64,000 nt of DNA, taken from the NCBI RefSeq assembly GCF_963974575.1, contig NZ_CAXBBQ010000002.1, positions 248,001 to 312,000 of the forward strand, read 5' to 3'. The position numbers and the translations under genes were made by a program. The notes below the pieces were generated by a model. It was not told where the DNA came from. It made no database searches and saw nothing but the letters and a program-made list of their open reading frames with translations. Shown here piece by piece: positions 33,315-42,290 of this stretch. Position 1 is the first letter of the stretch, and each line of letters begins with the position of its first letter. The DNA comes from Sphingosinicella sp963974575. Its GTDB lineage: Bacteria; Pseudomonadota; Alphaproteobacteria; Sphingomonadales; Sphingomonadaceae.

Positions 33315-34460
33315 ATGAAACGAGCCTTTTTTCCAAGGGCAGAAACCGTGCTCGACGGGATCTATGTGGATCTTGTGCGCAGCATCTACGCGGCATTGAT
33401 CCCTCCGCTGATCATGAGCGTCGGTTTCGTCGCGGGCGGCATAATGGTTGTTCGGGAAACCGGCGACGCGGCTCTTGCGGTTATTGTCGCCGCTGGAACG
33501 CTTATGGCCGTCAGCCGCCTCGCCGTCGCTCTTATCGGGCGCCGGGAAGCGTTTGATCCGGGTCTCGGCGTCGAGCGCGCCCAGTGTCTGGAACGCCAAT
33601 TCGCCTTCGCATACATCGGTTTTGCAGTGTGCCTGGGCGCTTTTGGCGCCCGCGTGTTTATGCTGCCTGCAAACGAAGCCCACCTGTTCACCGCCGTATT
33701 GCTCGTGGGATACGGTGCAGGCGTTGTCGCTGGCATGGCGCCGCGTCCGCATCTCGCCATCGCCAGCATGGTCATCGGCTTGGTCCCCGGCCTTGTTTCC
33801 AGTTTCATGGTAGCAAGCGAACTATATTGGGCGACATCGGCGATGATGACCGCCTTGCTCGTCGGCGGCATCCGCAACCTGCTCGATCGTTACCGTTTCA
33901 CGGTGCGGGAAATCAGCCGACGCATTACTTTCGGCAATCTGGCGCGCACCGATGGCCTCACCGACCTGCCGAATCGCCTCGCACTTCGCGAATGGTTCGA
34001 GGAGCATGTAACGCTCAATCCGCACGCCGGGCTCGTCGCGGTGCACTGTCTCGATCTCAACAGCTTCAAGGCGGTCAACGACGAGTTTGGTCACCCGGTG
34101 GGCGACGCCCTGCTGTCGGCGGTCGGCAAGCGCCTGGCTTACATCATCCGCGAATCCGATAAGGCTGCGCGGCTTGGCGGCGACGAGTTCGCCGTCGTCC
34201 AGTGCGGCATGAAGCACCCGGAGGAGGCAGCCGTTCTCGCTCGGCGCATCGAAGCGGCGATCCGCCAGCCCTTCCGGCTCGACGGGCGGGTCGCGAAACT
34301 CTCCACCTGCATCGGCTACGCCGTTTCAGACGACCGCGCCGAGGATCTCGAACCCCTCATCAGTCGCGCCGACGAAGCCCTTTACACCGCCAAGCGCAGT
34401 GGCGGCGGTATCGCCGCACAGATCGACGACGAGCGGAACGGAATTCCAGCCGCGGCCTAA
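33315..34460 (+). CDS. membrane diguanylate cyclase (GGDEF)
   Basis: 381 residues. An N-terminal membrane region of about six hydrophobic segments (residues 20-195) resembles MASE-type sensory modules. A GGDEF domain follows (about 205-370) with DGLTDLPNRLALREW and the active site RLGGDEFAVV. The primary inhibitory site RxxD is present as RESD five residues before GGDEF, so the enzyme should make c-di-GMP and be inhibited by its product. c-di-GMP controls the motile to sessile switch, which fits the motility-type genes in the window, though none is adjacent. Tail-to-tail 4-base overlap with the next gene. Confidence 0.95.
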   Translation: MKRAFFPRAETVLDGIYVDLVRSIYAALIPPLIMSVGFVAGGIMVVRETGDAALAVIVAAGTLMAVSRLAVALIGRREAFDPGLGVERAQCLERQFAFAYIGFAVCLGAFGARVFMLPANEAHLFTAVLLVGYGAGVVAGMAPRPHLAIASMVIGLVPGLVSSFMVASELYWATSAMMTALLVGGIRNLLDRYRFTVREISRRITFGNLARTDGLTDLPNRLALREWFEEHVTLNPHAGLVAVHCLDLNSFKAVNDEFGHPVGDALLSAVGKRLAYIIRESDKAARLGGDEFAVVQCGMKHPEEAAVLARRIEAAIRQPFRLDGRVAKLSTCIGYAVSDDRAEDLEPLISRADEALYTAKRSGGGIAAQIDDERNGIPAAA

Positions 34461-35605
34461 CGAAACCGCAGGTTTTCCCGCGAAAGGTCCGCCAGCGTGC
34501 GTGCCCCCATCAGTTTCATGTCGCGCTCGATCTCGCCGCGCAGCTTGCCGAGGACACGTTCGACGCCCGGCTGCCCGGCTGCCGCGAGCGCATAGAGATA
34601 GAGCCGCCCGCCGGAAACCGCACGCGCACCCATCGACAGGGCCTTCAGCACGTGCGTGCCGCGCCGCACACCGCCGTCTAGGATGATCTCCAGCCGGTCG
34701 CCAACAGCATCAACGATCTCCGCGAGCTGATCGAACGGCGCGCGCGACCCATCGAGCTGGCGCCCGCCGTGATTGGAAATCATGATCGCACTCGCGCCGA
34801 TATCGATCGCCCGGCGCGCGCACTCCGCGGACATCACCCCCTTCAGGCAGAACGGCCCGCCCCATTCGGCGCGGATCGCTTCGGCGGCTTTCCAGTCCAT
34901 CGTCTGGTCGAGCAGCGAGGTGAAGTATTCGCTCACCGTCACCGCCGTATTGCTGCCCTGCTTGATGTGATTCTTGAGGTTCGGAAGCTCGAATCGCTCG
35001 CGGAGCAAGTAGTTCAGCGTCCACGAAGGATGCGTCGCGAAACTGAGCAGGCTGGAGGGCGTCAGCTTCGGCGGCGTGGTGAAGCCGGTGCGGAAATCGC
35101 GTTCGCGGTTCCCACCGACAATCGTGTCCACGGTGAGCGCCAGCGCATCGAACCCGGCGGCTTTTGCCGCCTGGATCATGTCCCGGTTAATGCCCCGATC
35201 CTTGTGATAATAGAACTGGAATAGCTTGGGCGTGGAAATCGTACGGCCGATCTCCTCGAGGCTGACGGTCGCAAGACTGGAGATTCCGCAGAACGTCCCG
35301 AACTTTTCCGCTGCGCGTGCCACGGCGCGTTCGCCGTCGTGGTGGAAAAGGCGCTGAAGCGCTGTCGGCGAGAGGAACAGCGGCATCTCGATGCGCTTGC
35401 CGAACAGCGTGGTGGACATGTCCACCGTCTCCACACCCGCGAGAACGCGCGGCACCAGGTCGCAGTCATTGAACGCTGCCGTGCTCCGCGCGAGCGTAAT
35501 CTCGTCGTCGGCCGCCCCGTCAATGTAGTGGAACACGGGCGCGGGCAGGCGCTTTTTCGCGAGTTTGCGGAAATCCGCGATGTTGTGACAATCACTGAGA
35601 CGCAT
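34457..35605 (-). CDS. FMN-dependent alpha-hydroxy-acid dehydrogenase (LldD-like)
   Basis: 382 residues. TIM-barrel flavoenzyme oxidising 2-hydroxy acids such as L-lactate. FMN and active-site segments: DGAADDEITLARS, FLSPTALQRLFHHDGE, FQFYYHKDRG, LTVDTIVGGNRERD, and the catalytic ISNHGGRQLDG with His and Arg, then ILDGGVRRGTHVLKAL. L-lactate is the commonest substrate, but the family also takes mandelate and glycolate, so I leave the symbol empty. The ATG at 35605 is preceded by a purine-rich GGGGGAA. Confidence 0.9.
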   Translation of the reverse strand: MRLSDCHNIADFRKLAKKRLPAPVFHYIDGAADDEITLARSTAAFNDCDLVPRVLAGVETVDMSTTLFGKRIEMPLFLSPTALQRLFHHDGERAVARAAEKFGTFCGISSLATVSLEEIGRTISTPKLFQFYYHKDRGINRDMIQAAKAAGFDALALTVDTIVGGNRERDFRTGFTTPPKLTPSSLLSFATHPSWTLNYLLRERFELPNLKNHIKQGSNTAVTVSEYFTSLLDQTMDWKAAEAIRAEWGGPFCLKGVMSAECARRAIDIGASAIMISNHGGRQLDGSRAPFDQLAEIVDAVGDRLEIILDGGVRRGTHVLKALSMGARAVSGGRLYLYALAAAGQPGVERVLGKLRGEIERDMKLMGARTLADLSRENLRFR

Positions 35606-35753
35606 TGACAATTCCCCCGAACCTTATCGCCCCGCCTGTAGCATCGGGATGCCTTGCCACAAAATGGCCATTTGACTCTCTCCCGCGCATCTCTATGAGC
35701 GGCGGCGGGCCACGCCGTCCCAACGCGGCGCGCGCTCTCTGTGAGGAGAGATT

Positions 35754-36890
35754 ATGACTGACGTTACGAAGCCGGGCATCCTGCCCGCCCGCCCCCAGTT
35801 TTCTTCCGGCCCCTGCGCCAAGCGCCCCGGCTGGGATCCCATGAAATTCCATCTCGACGTGCTCGGCCGCTCGCACCGTGCCAAGCTCGGCAAGGCGCGC
35901 CTGAAGCTCGCCATCGACCTCACCCGCAAGGTGCTCGGCGTGCCGGACGATTACCGCATCGGTATCGTCCCCGCCTCGGATACCGGCGCGGTGGAAATGG
36001 CGATGTGGTCGATGCTTGGCACGCGCCCGGTTACGACGATCGCGTGGGAAAGCTTCGGTGAAGGTTGGGTCACCGATGTTGCCAAGCAGCTGAAGCTGAA
36101 TCCCACGGTGGTGAAGGCGCCCTACGGCGAACTGCCGGACCTCAAGGCCGTCGATTTCGCGAGCGATGTGATCTTCACCTGGAACGGCACGACCTCGGGC
36201 GTCCGCGCGCCGAACGGCGACTGGATCCCGGCGGACCGCGAGGGCCTGACCTTCGCAGACGCGACCTCCGGCGCATTCGCGCAGGATCTGCCGTGGGACA
36301 AGCTCGATGTTACGACCTTCTCGTGGCAGAAGGTACTGGGCGGCGAAGGCGGGCACGGCGTGCTCATCCTCTCCCCGCGCGCGGTCGAACGGCTTGAAAC
36401 CTACACGCCCGCATGGCCGCTGCCGAAGATTTTCCGCATGACCAAGGGCGGCAAACTGATCGAAGGCATCTTCGTCGGCGAGACGATCAACACCCCCTCG
36501 ATGCTCTGCGTCGAGGACTATATCGACGCGCTCGAATGGGCGGACGGTCTCGGCGGCTGGAAAGCTCTCGCCGCCCGCGCCGACGCCAATGCCGCTGCGC
36601 TCAATGCATGGGTCGACAAGACGCCGTGGATCGAAAACCTTGCGGTTGATCCCGCAACGCGATCGAACACCAGCGTCTGCCTGAAGATCACGGACCCGCG
36701 CGCTGACGCCGAAACGCCGAAGAAGATCGCCTCGCTCCTGGAAAAGGAAAACGCGGCGCTCGACATCAACGGCTACCGCGATGCCCCGGCTGGCCTGCGC
36801 ATCTGGTGCGGTGCCACGGTCGAAATCGCCGACATCGAGGCGCTGACACCGTGGCTCGACTGGGCCTTCGCACAAGTCGTTTCGCACTGA
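35754..36890 (+). CDS. serC: phosphoserine transaminase (alphaproteobacterial type)
   Basis: 378 residues. PLP enzyme making 3-phosphoserine from 3-phosphohydroxypyruvate. Begins after an ideal GAGGAGAG site. Signs: RPQFSSGPCAKRPGW, SDTGAVEMAMWSMLG, FTWNGTTSGVRAPNG and the PLP lysine in FSWQKVLGGEGGHG. This is the group of SerC found in alphaproteobacteria, distinct from the E. coli form. It precedes serA, so the first two steps of serine synthesis are together; a palindromic repeat sits between them. Confidence 0.96.
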   Translation: MTDVTKPGILPARPQFSSGPCAKRPGWDPMKFHLDVLGRSHRAKLGKARLKLAIDLTRKVLGVPDDYRIGIVPASDTGAVEMAMWSMLGTRPVTTIAWESFGEGWVTDVAKQLKLNPTVVKAPYGELPDLKAVDFASDVIFTWNGTTSGVRAPNGDWIPADREGLTFADATSGAFAQDLPWDKLDVTTFSWQKVLGGEGGHGVLILSPRAVERLETYTPAWPLPKIFRMTKGGKLIEGIFVGETINTPSMLCVEDYIDALEWADGLGGWKALAARADANAAALNAWVDKTPWIENLAVDPATRSNTSVCLKITDPRADAETPKKIASLLEKENAALDINGYRDAPAGLRIWCGATVEIADIEALTPWLDWAFAQVVSH

Positions 36891-36898
36891 ATTGAAAC

Positions 36899-36966
36899 CG
36901 TCACCCCGGCGAAGGCCGGGGTCCATCCCACTGATCGAATGGATACCGGCCTTCGCCGGTATGACG
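36899..36966. repeat. intergenic palindromic repeat, inverted pair
   Basis: Two hairpins facing each other between serC and serA: CCCCGGC-GAAG-GCCGGGG (36904-36921) and ATACCGGC-CTTC-GCCGGTAT (36943-36962). The second unit with its flanks is the reverse complement of the first (GTCAnnCCGGCGAAGGCC core), so the whole can fold as one long stem. Elements with this CGGCGAAGGCCGG core are common dispersed repeats in alphaproteobacterial intergenic DNA. This pair ends only about 20 bases before serA. Confidence 0.85.
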
Positions 36967-36985
36967 ATGAGGAAAGCAACATCCC

Positions 36986-38563
36986 ATGCCCAAGGTTCTA
37001 ATTTCCGATAAAATGTCTCCGAAGGCCGCCGCTATCTTTAAGGAGCGCGGCGTCGATTTCGACGAGAAGCCCGGCCTCACCAAGGACGAGCTGAAGGCGA
37101 TTATCGGTCAGTACGACGGCCTCGCCATCCGCTCGGCCACCAAAGTCACCGCCGATATCCTTGAAGCGGCGACCAACCTGAAGGTCGTCGGCCGTGCCGG
37201 TATCGGTGTCGACAACGTCGATATCCCGTCTGCGTCCGCGAAGGGCGTCGTCGTGATGAACACGCCGTTCGGCAACTCGATCACCACCGCCGAACACGCC
37301 ATCGCGCTGATGTTCGCGCTCGCTCGCCAACTGCCAGAGGCGGACGCCTCCACGCAGGCCGGCAAGTGGGAAAAGAACCGCTTCATGGGCGTCGAAGTCA
37401 CGGGCAAGACGCTCGGTCTCATCGGCGCGGGCAACATCGGCTCGATCGTCGCCGAACGCGCGCTCGGCCTCAAGATGAAGGTCGTCGCGTTCGATCCGTT
37501 CCTGACACCGGAACGTGCCGAGGACATCGGCATCGAGAAGGTAGAGCTCGACCAGCTCCTCGCGCGTGCCGATTTCATCACGCTGCACACGCCGCTCACC
37601 GATTCGACGCGCAACATCCTCAGCCGCGAAAACCTGCTGAAGACGAAGAAGGGCGTCCGCATCATCAATTGCGCACGCGGCGGCCTCATCGACGAGGCGG
37701 CTCTCAAGGAACTGCTCGATTCGGGCCACATCGCCGGTGCCGCGCTCGACGTGTTCGTGAACGAACCCGCGCACGAAAGCCCGCTGTTCGGTACGCCCGG
37801 CTTCATCTCGACCCCGCACCTCGGTGCATCCACGGACGAGGCGCAGGTGAACGTCGCCATCCAGGTCGCCGAGCAGATCTCGGACTTCCTGCTGTCGGGC
37901 GCCGTCACCAACGCGCTCAACGTGCCGTCGCTCTCCGCCGAGGAAGCGCCGAAGGTCCGCCCCTACATCGAGCTTGCCGAAAAGCTCGGTCTGCTTGCGG
38001 GCCAGCTCGCCAAGGGCGCGATCAGCCACGTCACTGTCGAGGTGGAAGGTGCTGCGGCCGAGCTCAACATCAAGCCGATCACGAGCGCCGTGATCACCGG
38101 CCTGATGCGGCCGATTTCGGACACGGTGAACATGGTTAACGCCATTCATATTGCGCGAGAGCGCGACATCGGCATCGCGGAAGTCCGCCACGAACGCGAA
38201 ACCGACTACCACACGTTGCTGCGCGTGACGGTGAAGACCGAGGAAGGCGAGCGTTCGGTCGCGGGCACGCTGTTCGGCATGAAACGCCCGCGCCTTGTCG
38301 AACTGTTCGGCATCAAGGTCGAGGCCGACCTCGACGGCTCGATGTTGTTCATCGCGAACGAGGACAAGCCGGGCTTCATCGGCAAGGTCGGCAGCGCGCT
38401 CGGCGAAGCGGGCGTCAATATCGGTACCTTCCACCTCGGCCGCCGCGGCCAGGGCGGCGAGGCGATCCTGTTGCTGTCGGTGGATGGCGCTATCGACGAC
38501 CCGCTGCTCTGGACAATCTGCAAGCTGGACGGCGTGAAGGACGTGAAAGCGCTTCGCTTCTAG
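36986..38563 (+). CDS. serA: D-3-phosphoglycerate dehydrogenase
   Basis: 525 residues. First enzyme of serine synthesis. Long (type I) form: catalytic and NAD domains (GRAGIGVDNVDIPSAS, LGLIGAGNIGSIVAERAL, INCARGGLIDEAAL, STPHLGAST), then an intervening domain (about 315-450) and a C-terminal ACT domain (ANEDKPGFIGKVGSALGEAGVNIGTF when divided) for regulation by serine. Shine-Dalgarno GAGGAAAG is directly downstream of the palindromic repeat. Confidence 0.98.
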   Translation: MPKVLISDKMSPKAAAIFKERGVDFDEKPGLTKDELKAIIGQYDGLAIRSATKVTADILEAATNLKVVGRAGIGVDNVDIPSASAKGVVVMNTPFGNSITTAEHAIALMFALARQLPEADASTQAGKWEKNRFMGVEVTGKTLGLIGAGNIGSIVAERALGLKMKVVAFDPFLTPERAEDIGIEKVELDQLLARADFITLHTPLTDSTRNILSRENLLKTKKGVRIINCARGGLIDEAALKELLDSGHIAGAALDVFVNEPAHESPLFGTPGFISTPHLGASTDEAQVNVAIQVAEQISDFLLSGAVTNALNVPSLSAEEAPKVRPYIELAEKLGLLAGQLAKGAISHVTVEVEGAAAELNIKPITSAVITGLMRPISDTVNMVNAIHIARERDIGIAEVRHERETDYHTLLRVTVKTEEGERSVAGTLFGMKRPRLVELFGIKVEADLDGSMLFIANEDKPGFIGKVGSALGEAGVNIGTFHLGRRGQGGEAILLLSVDGAIDDPLLWTICKLDGVKDVKALRF

Positions 38564-38603
38564 CGCGCAGCGCCGTTCCGGCGATGCCGGACTCTTATCC
38601 TCT

Positions 38604-38626
38604 CCCTCTCCCCGCCGGGGAGAGGG
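38604..38626. repeat. CCCTCTCCCC-type palindromic intergenic repeat
   Basis: Perfect 10-bp stem CCCTCTCCCC / GGGGAGAGGG with a GCC loop, continued by a further GTCGGGGAGAGG direct copy to 38637. Such CTCTCCCC repeats recur in many proteobacterial genomes between genes. It lies between serA and hisZ and may also act as a transcription end for serA, though no T run follows. Confidence 0.75.
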
Positions 38627-38696
38627 TCGGGGAGAGGCGCAAACAAACACCCTCAATCTTGTTTCTATCCCCCCACCCCGCTAGAGCCGGGCGACC

Positions 38697-39812
38697 ATGA
38701 CCGATCCGATCTCCAAGGGCCTGCTTCCCGAAGGCTTCCGCGACCGCCTGCCCCCGCAAGCCGAAGCGGCCGCCGACTTGCTCCGCACGCTGCTGGATCA
38801 GGTTTCGGCGCATGGCTACGAGCGCGTCTCGCCGCCGCTCGTCGAGTTCGAAGACAGTCTCGTCACCCGCCTGTCCTCCGCGCGCCCGCAGGATCTGCTT
38901 CGCTTCGTCGATCCTCTGTCGCAGCGTACGCTGGCGCTTCGCCCCGATATTACCGCGCAGGTCGGCCGCATCGCCGCCACGCGCATGGCGCACATCGCGC
39001 GCCCGCTGCGGCTTGCTTATGGCGGCCCCGTGCTCCGTGTGCGCCCGGCGCAGGTCGGTCCGCAGCGCGAGGCGATGCAGATGGGCGCCGAGCTGATCGG
39101 CTCCGATCACGTCGATGCCGTCGCCGAACTCCTCGGCATCGCGCTCGAAGCCCTCGCCGCGGCGGGCCTCACCGACATGTCGGTCGATCTCACCCTCCCC
39201 GATCTCGTCGGCACGCTAGCCGGAGGACCCTGGCCGGTCGCTGCGCCGCTCGCCGACGTGCAAACCGCGCTCGACGGCAAGGACGCCGCCGCGCTTCAAG
39301 GCCTGGATGCATCACGATACGGCGCGCTCATCGAAGCCGCCGGACCTGCGGAAGCGGCCTTGGCGCGGTTGAAAGCACTGAACGCGGGCGGTGCGCTCGA
39401 CACGCGCATTTCCGGCCTCGAACGGCTGGTCGCCACGGCTGCCCCGCACGCCGCCGTCACCATCGACCCCACCGAGCGCCACGGCTTCGAATACCAGACG
39501 TGGATCGGCTTTTCCGTGTTCGCGGCAGGTGTGCGCGGCGAAGTCGGGCGCGGCGGCACCTATCTCGTCCGCCACCCCGGCGGCGGCGAGGAGACGGCGG
39601 TGGGCTTCTCGCTCTATGTGGACGGCCTTGTCGACGCAGGCCTCGGCGCCTCGCGCCGCCGCCGCCTGTTCGTGCCGCTTGGCGAAGCCGCGCACGCCGC
39701 GCAGCTCCGCACGGAGGGCTGGACCACCATCGCCGCACTCACCGAGGCAGACACGCCCACGCGCCTGCGCTGTGACTACAGCCTTTCGAACGGCGAGATC
39801 ATCAAGCTTTGA
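38697..39812 (+). CDS. hisZ: ATP phosphoribosyltransferase regulatory subunit
   Basis: 371 residues. HisRS-like protein that partners the short HisG to make the first histidine-pathway enzyme. Class II synthetase-like start GLLPEGFRDRLPPQAEAAADLL, LRPDITAQVGRIAATRM and LRLAYGGPVLR; no anticodon-binding domain and no complete HisRS histidine motif, as expected for HisZ. hisG is not in the window. hisZ next to purA is a recurring arrangement in proteobacteria; here a minus-strand hydrolase gene lies between them. Confidence 0.92.
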   Translation: MTDPISKGLLPEGFRDRLPPQAEAAADLLRTLLDQVSAHGYERVSPPLVEFEDSLVTRLSSARPQDLLRFVDPLSQRTLALRPDITAQVGRIAATRMAHIARPLRLAYGGPVLRVRPAQVGPQREAMQMGAELIGSDHVDAVAELLGIALEALAAAGLTDMSVDLTLPDLVGTLAGGPWPVAAPLADVQTALDGKDAAALQGLDASRYGALIEAAGPAEAALARLKALNAGGALDTRISGLERLVATAAPHAAVTIDPTERHGFEYQTWIGFSVFAAGVRGEVGRGGTYLVRHPGGGEETAVGFSLYVDGLVDAGLGASRRRRLFVPLGEAAHAAQLRTEGWTTIAALTEADTPTRLRCDYSLSNGEIIKL

Positions 39813-39836
39813 AGCCCTGACGTCAGCGTCAAATCC

Positions 39837-40850
39837 CTACAAAGCCGCCTTCAGGAATGCATCAACGTCGGCGGTCGCAGAGTCGCCGTCCGCACCTAAA
39901 TCCTGATTGAGTTCACGGTGGCTGCTGTCCGGCACAGCCACCGCCCGCGCCTTCGCCCCCGCCTTTTCAAGCGCCTGCACCAACGCCCGTGATTGGCCGA
40001 GCGAAGCGTCGCGCCCCTCGACATAAAGCGCCAGCCACGCAGCGGCGTTCGGCGGAGCGGTGTGCGTCATCGGCGATAGTGCTGCTTGCCGCTTCGGATC
40101 GTCGCCGAACGCCGGGCCATAGAGCTTCTGCACGATCGGGCCGCCCGTCTTCATGTGCGCAGGCACATCATACCCTGCGCCGTCCAGCAGCACGACAGCC
40201 TTCACCGCGCCCATCGGCACGTCCGCCGCCTTCAGATATTGTGGATCGCTCGTCACCAGCGCGGCGAGGTGTGCGCCTGCGCTATGTCCCATCAGCGCGA
40301 TACGGTTCGGATCGATGCCGTATTCCGCCGCGCGGAACCGCAGCATGTCGATCGCGGACGCAACGTCCGCCGCCTGCTGCTCAACAGTCGCGTTCGGCAC
40401 CAGCCGGTAGTTTATCGATGCGAAGGCATAACCCTCGTCCGTGAAATGCTCAGGTTTCCGCCCGGAAGCCTGCCGCTTGTCGCCAAGGCTCCACCCGCCG
40501 CCGTGGATGAACACGATGAGCGGCGCGGGAGCGGCACCTTTCGCGCGGTAAAAGTCGATCGCCTGCCGCGCATCATTGCCGTAGCTCACCGTTACAGTCG
40601 GCATCGCTCCCGCGCCGGGGCCGTTGCGCAGCGCATCGAGCGCGCGCCTGCAGTCCTCCGAAACCTTGTCACGATTCTCGATGATGCACTGGCGGACCTT
40701 GAGCTTGTTCGCCTTGTCGCTGCCGCACAGCGTCTCCATGTCGGCGCGGCAGGCCATCAGCCCGCCGCCCATGCGCGGCCGCTGCTGTGCCTCCGCCGTC
40801 ACGCCCGCCAGCACGAGCGCCATCGCTCCCAGAATCAGCTTTGCCCGCAT
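39837..40850 (-). CDS. secreted alpha/beta hydrolase with N-terminal Cys-rich repeat
   Basis: 337 residues from the ATG at 40850 (GGGAG upstream). Signal peptide 1-22 (AGVTAEA-Q). Residues about 30-76 have the pattern of a GLG1-type cysteine-rich repeat (MACRADMETLCG, VRQCIIENRDKVSEDCRRAL). From about 85 a carboxylesterase-like alpha/beta hydrolase follows: oxyanion HGGGWSLGD, nucleophile elbow GHSAGAHLAALV, and a late acid/His pair with His in PDSSHRELN. Similar to BD-FAE and kynurenine-formamidase-like hydrolases. The combination with a Cys-rich module is unusual. Substrate unknown; active in the periplasm or outside. Confidence 0.85.
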   Translation of the reverse strand: MRAKLILGAMALVLAGVTAEAQQRPRMGGGLMACRADMETLCGSDKANKLKVRQCIIENRDKVSEDCRRALDALRNGPGAGAMPTVTVSYGNDARQAIDFYRAKGAAPAPLIVFIHGGGWSLGDKRQASGRKPEHFTDEGYAFASINYRLVPNATVEQQAADVASAIDMLRFRAAEYGIDPNRIALMGHSAGAHLAALVTSDPQYLKAADVPMGAVKAVVLLDGAGYDVPAHMKTGGPIVQKLYGPAFGDDPKRQAALSPMTHTAPPNAAAWLALYVEGRDASLGQSRALVQALEKAGAKARAVAVPDSSHRELNQDLGADGDSATADVDAFLKAAL

Positions 40851-40989
40851 TTCATCTCCCAGCCTTCGTGTACCATACGCGTGATAGAGCGAATAACCTT
40901 CGCCTCCCATGCAAAAGCCGTGGACGCATCGGCGCGACAACCCTAGTGAGTGCCGCCGTGTATCGACGCTGAATGGAGACGTCCCCGAA

Positions 40990-42279
40990 ATGGCCAACGT
41001 GACCGTGATCGGCGCCCAGTGGGGCGACGAGGGCAAAGGCAAGATCGTCGACTGGCTTTCGGCGCGCGCCGATGTCGTCGTGCGCTTCCAGGGCGGTCAC
41101 AACGCGGGCCATACGCTCGTCGTCGGCAACAACACCTACAAGCTGAGTCTGCTGCCTTCGGGCATCGTGCGCGGCACGCCATCCGTCATCGGCAACGGCG
41201 TCGTGCTCGACCCTTGGCATCTGAAGGCCGAGATCGAGAAGCTGCGCGGCCAGGGCGTTGCGATCAGCCCGGAAAATCTCATCATCAGCGAAACCTGCCC
41301 GCTCATTCTCCCCTTCCACCGCGATCTCGACGCGCTGCGCGAGGACGCGAGCGGCGCCGGCAAGATCGGCACCACCCGGCGCGGTATCGGTCCGGCCTAT
41401 GAAGACAAGGTGGGCCGCCGCGCGCTCCGCGTTTGCGACCTCGCGCACCTCGATGAGGCAGGCCCGCAGATCGACCGCCTGCTCGCGCACCACAATGCGC
41501 TGCGCGCAGGCTTCGGTGTCGATCCGATCGACCGCGGCGCGCTCATCGCCGACCTTGAAGCCATCGCGCCCGAGGTGCTGCCCTACGCGGGCCCTGCATG
41601 GGTCGGCCTCAACGAGGCCCGCCGCGCGGGCAAGCGCATCCTCTTCGAAGGCGCGCAAGGCGTGCTGCTCGATGTCGACCATGGCACGTATCCGTTCGTC
41701 ACCAGTTCGAACACCATCGCGGGCACCGCGAGCGGCGGTTCCGGCCTCGGCCCCTCGGCGACCGGCTACGTTCTCGGCATCGTCAAGGCGTACACGACGC
41801 GCGTCGGCTCCGGCCCCTTCCCCACCGAGCTGGACGACGCGACCGGCCAGCGCCTCGGCGAACGCGGCCACGAGTTCGGCACCGTCACGGGCCGCAAGCG
41901 CCGCTGCGGCTGGTTCGACGCGGCGCTGCTGCGCCAGTCGATCGCCGTCTCCGGCGTCACCGGCATCGCGCTCACCAAGCTCGACGTGCTCGACGGTTTC
42001 GAGGAATTGAAGATCTGCACCGGCTACGATGTGAACGGTGTTAACTACGATCATTTACCGGCGCATCCCGCCGCGCAAGCCGCCGCGAAGCCGATCTACG
42101 AGACGTTCGACGGCTGGCACGAATCAACCGCGGGCGCCCGCAGTTGGGCGCAGCTTCCCGCGCAGGCGATCAAATATGTCCGCCGTATCGAGGAACTCAT
42201 CGGCTGCCCGGTGGCGCTCGTCTCAACGAGCCCCGAGCGCGAAGACACCATCCTTGTGACGGACCCCTTCGCAGACTAG
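40990..42279 (+). CDS. purA: adenylosuccinate synthetase
   Basis: 429 residues. Joins IMP and aspartate with GTP in AMP synthesis. GTP loop VIGAQWGDEGKGKIVDW at the N-terminus, GGHNAGHTLVV, TTRRGIGPAYEDKVGR, and the C-terminal STSPEREDTILV. The frame is open upstream to 40909 but the ATG at 40990 gives the standard N-terminus. Confidence 0.98.
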   Translation: MANVTVIGAQWGDEGKGKIVDWLSARADVVVRFQGGHNAGHTLVVGNNTYKLSLLPSGIVRGTPSVIGNGVVLDPWHLKAEIEKLRGQGVAISPENLIISETCPLILPFHRDLDALREDASGAGKIGTTRRGIGPAYEDKVGRRALRVCDLAHLDEAGPQIDRLLAHHNALRAGFGVDPIDRGALIADLEAIAPEVLPYAGPAWVGLNEARRAGKRILFEGAQGVLLDVDHGTYPFVTSSNTIAGTASGGSGLGPSATGYVLGIVKAYTTRVGSGPFPTELDDATGQRLGERGHEFGTVTGRKRRCGWFDAALLRQSIAVSGVTGIALTKLDVLDGFEELKICTGYDVNGVNYDHLPAHPAAQAAAKPIYETFDGWHESTAGARSWAQLPAQAIKYVRRIEELIGCPVALVSTSPEREDTILVTDPFAD

Positions 42280-42290
42280 GCTTCGGCCAC

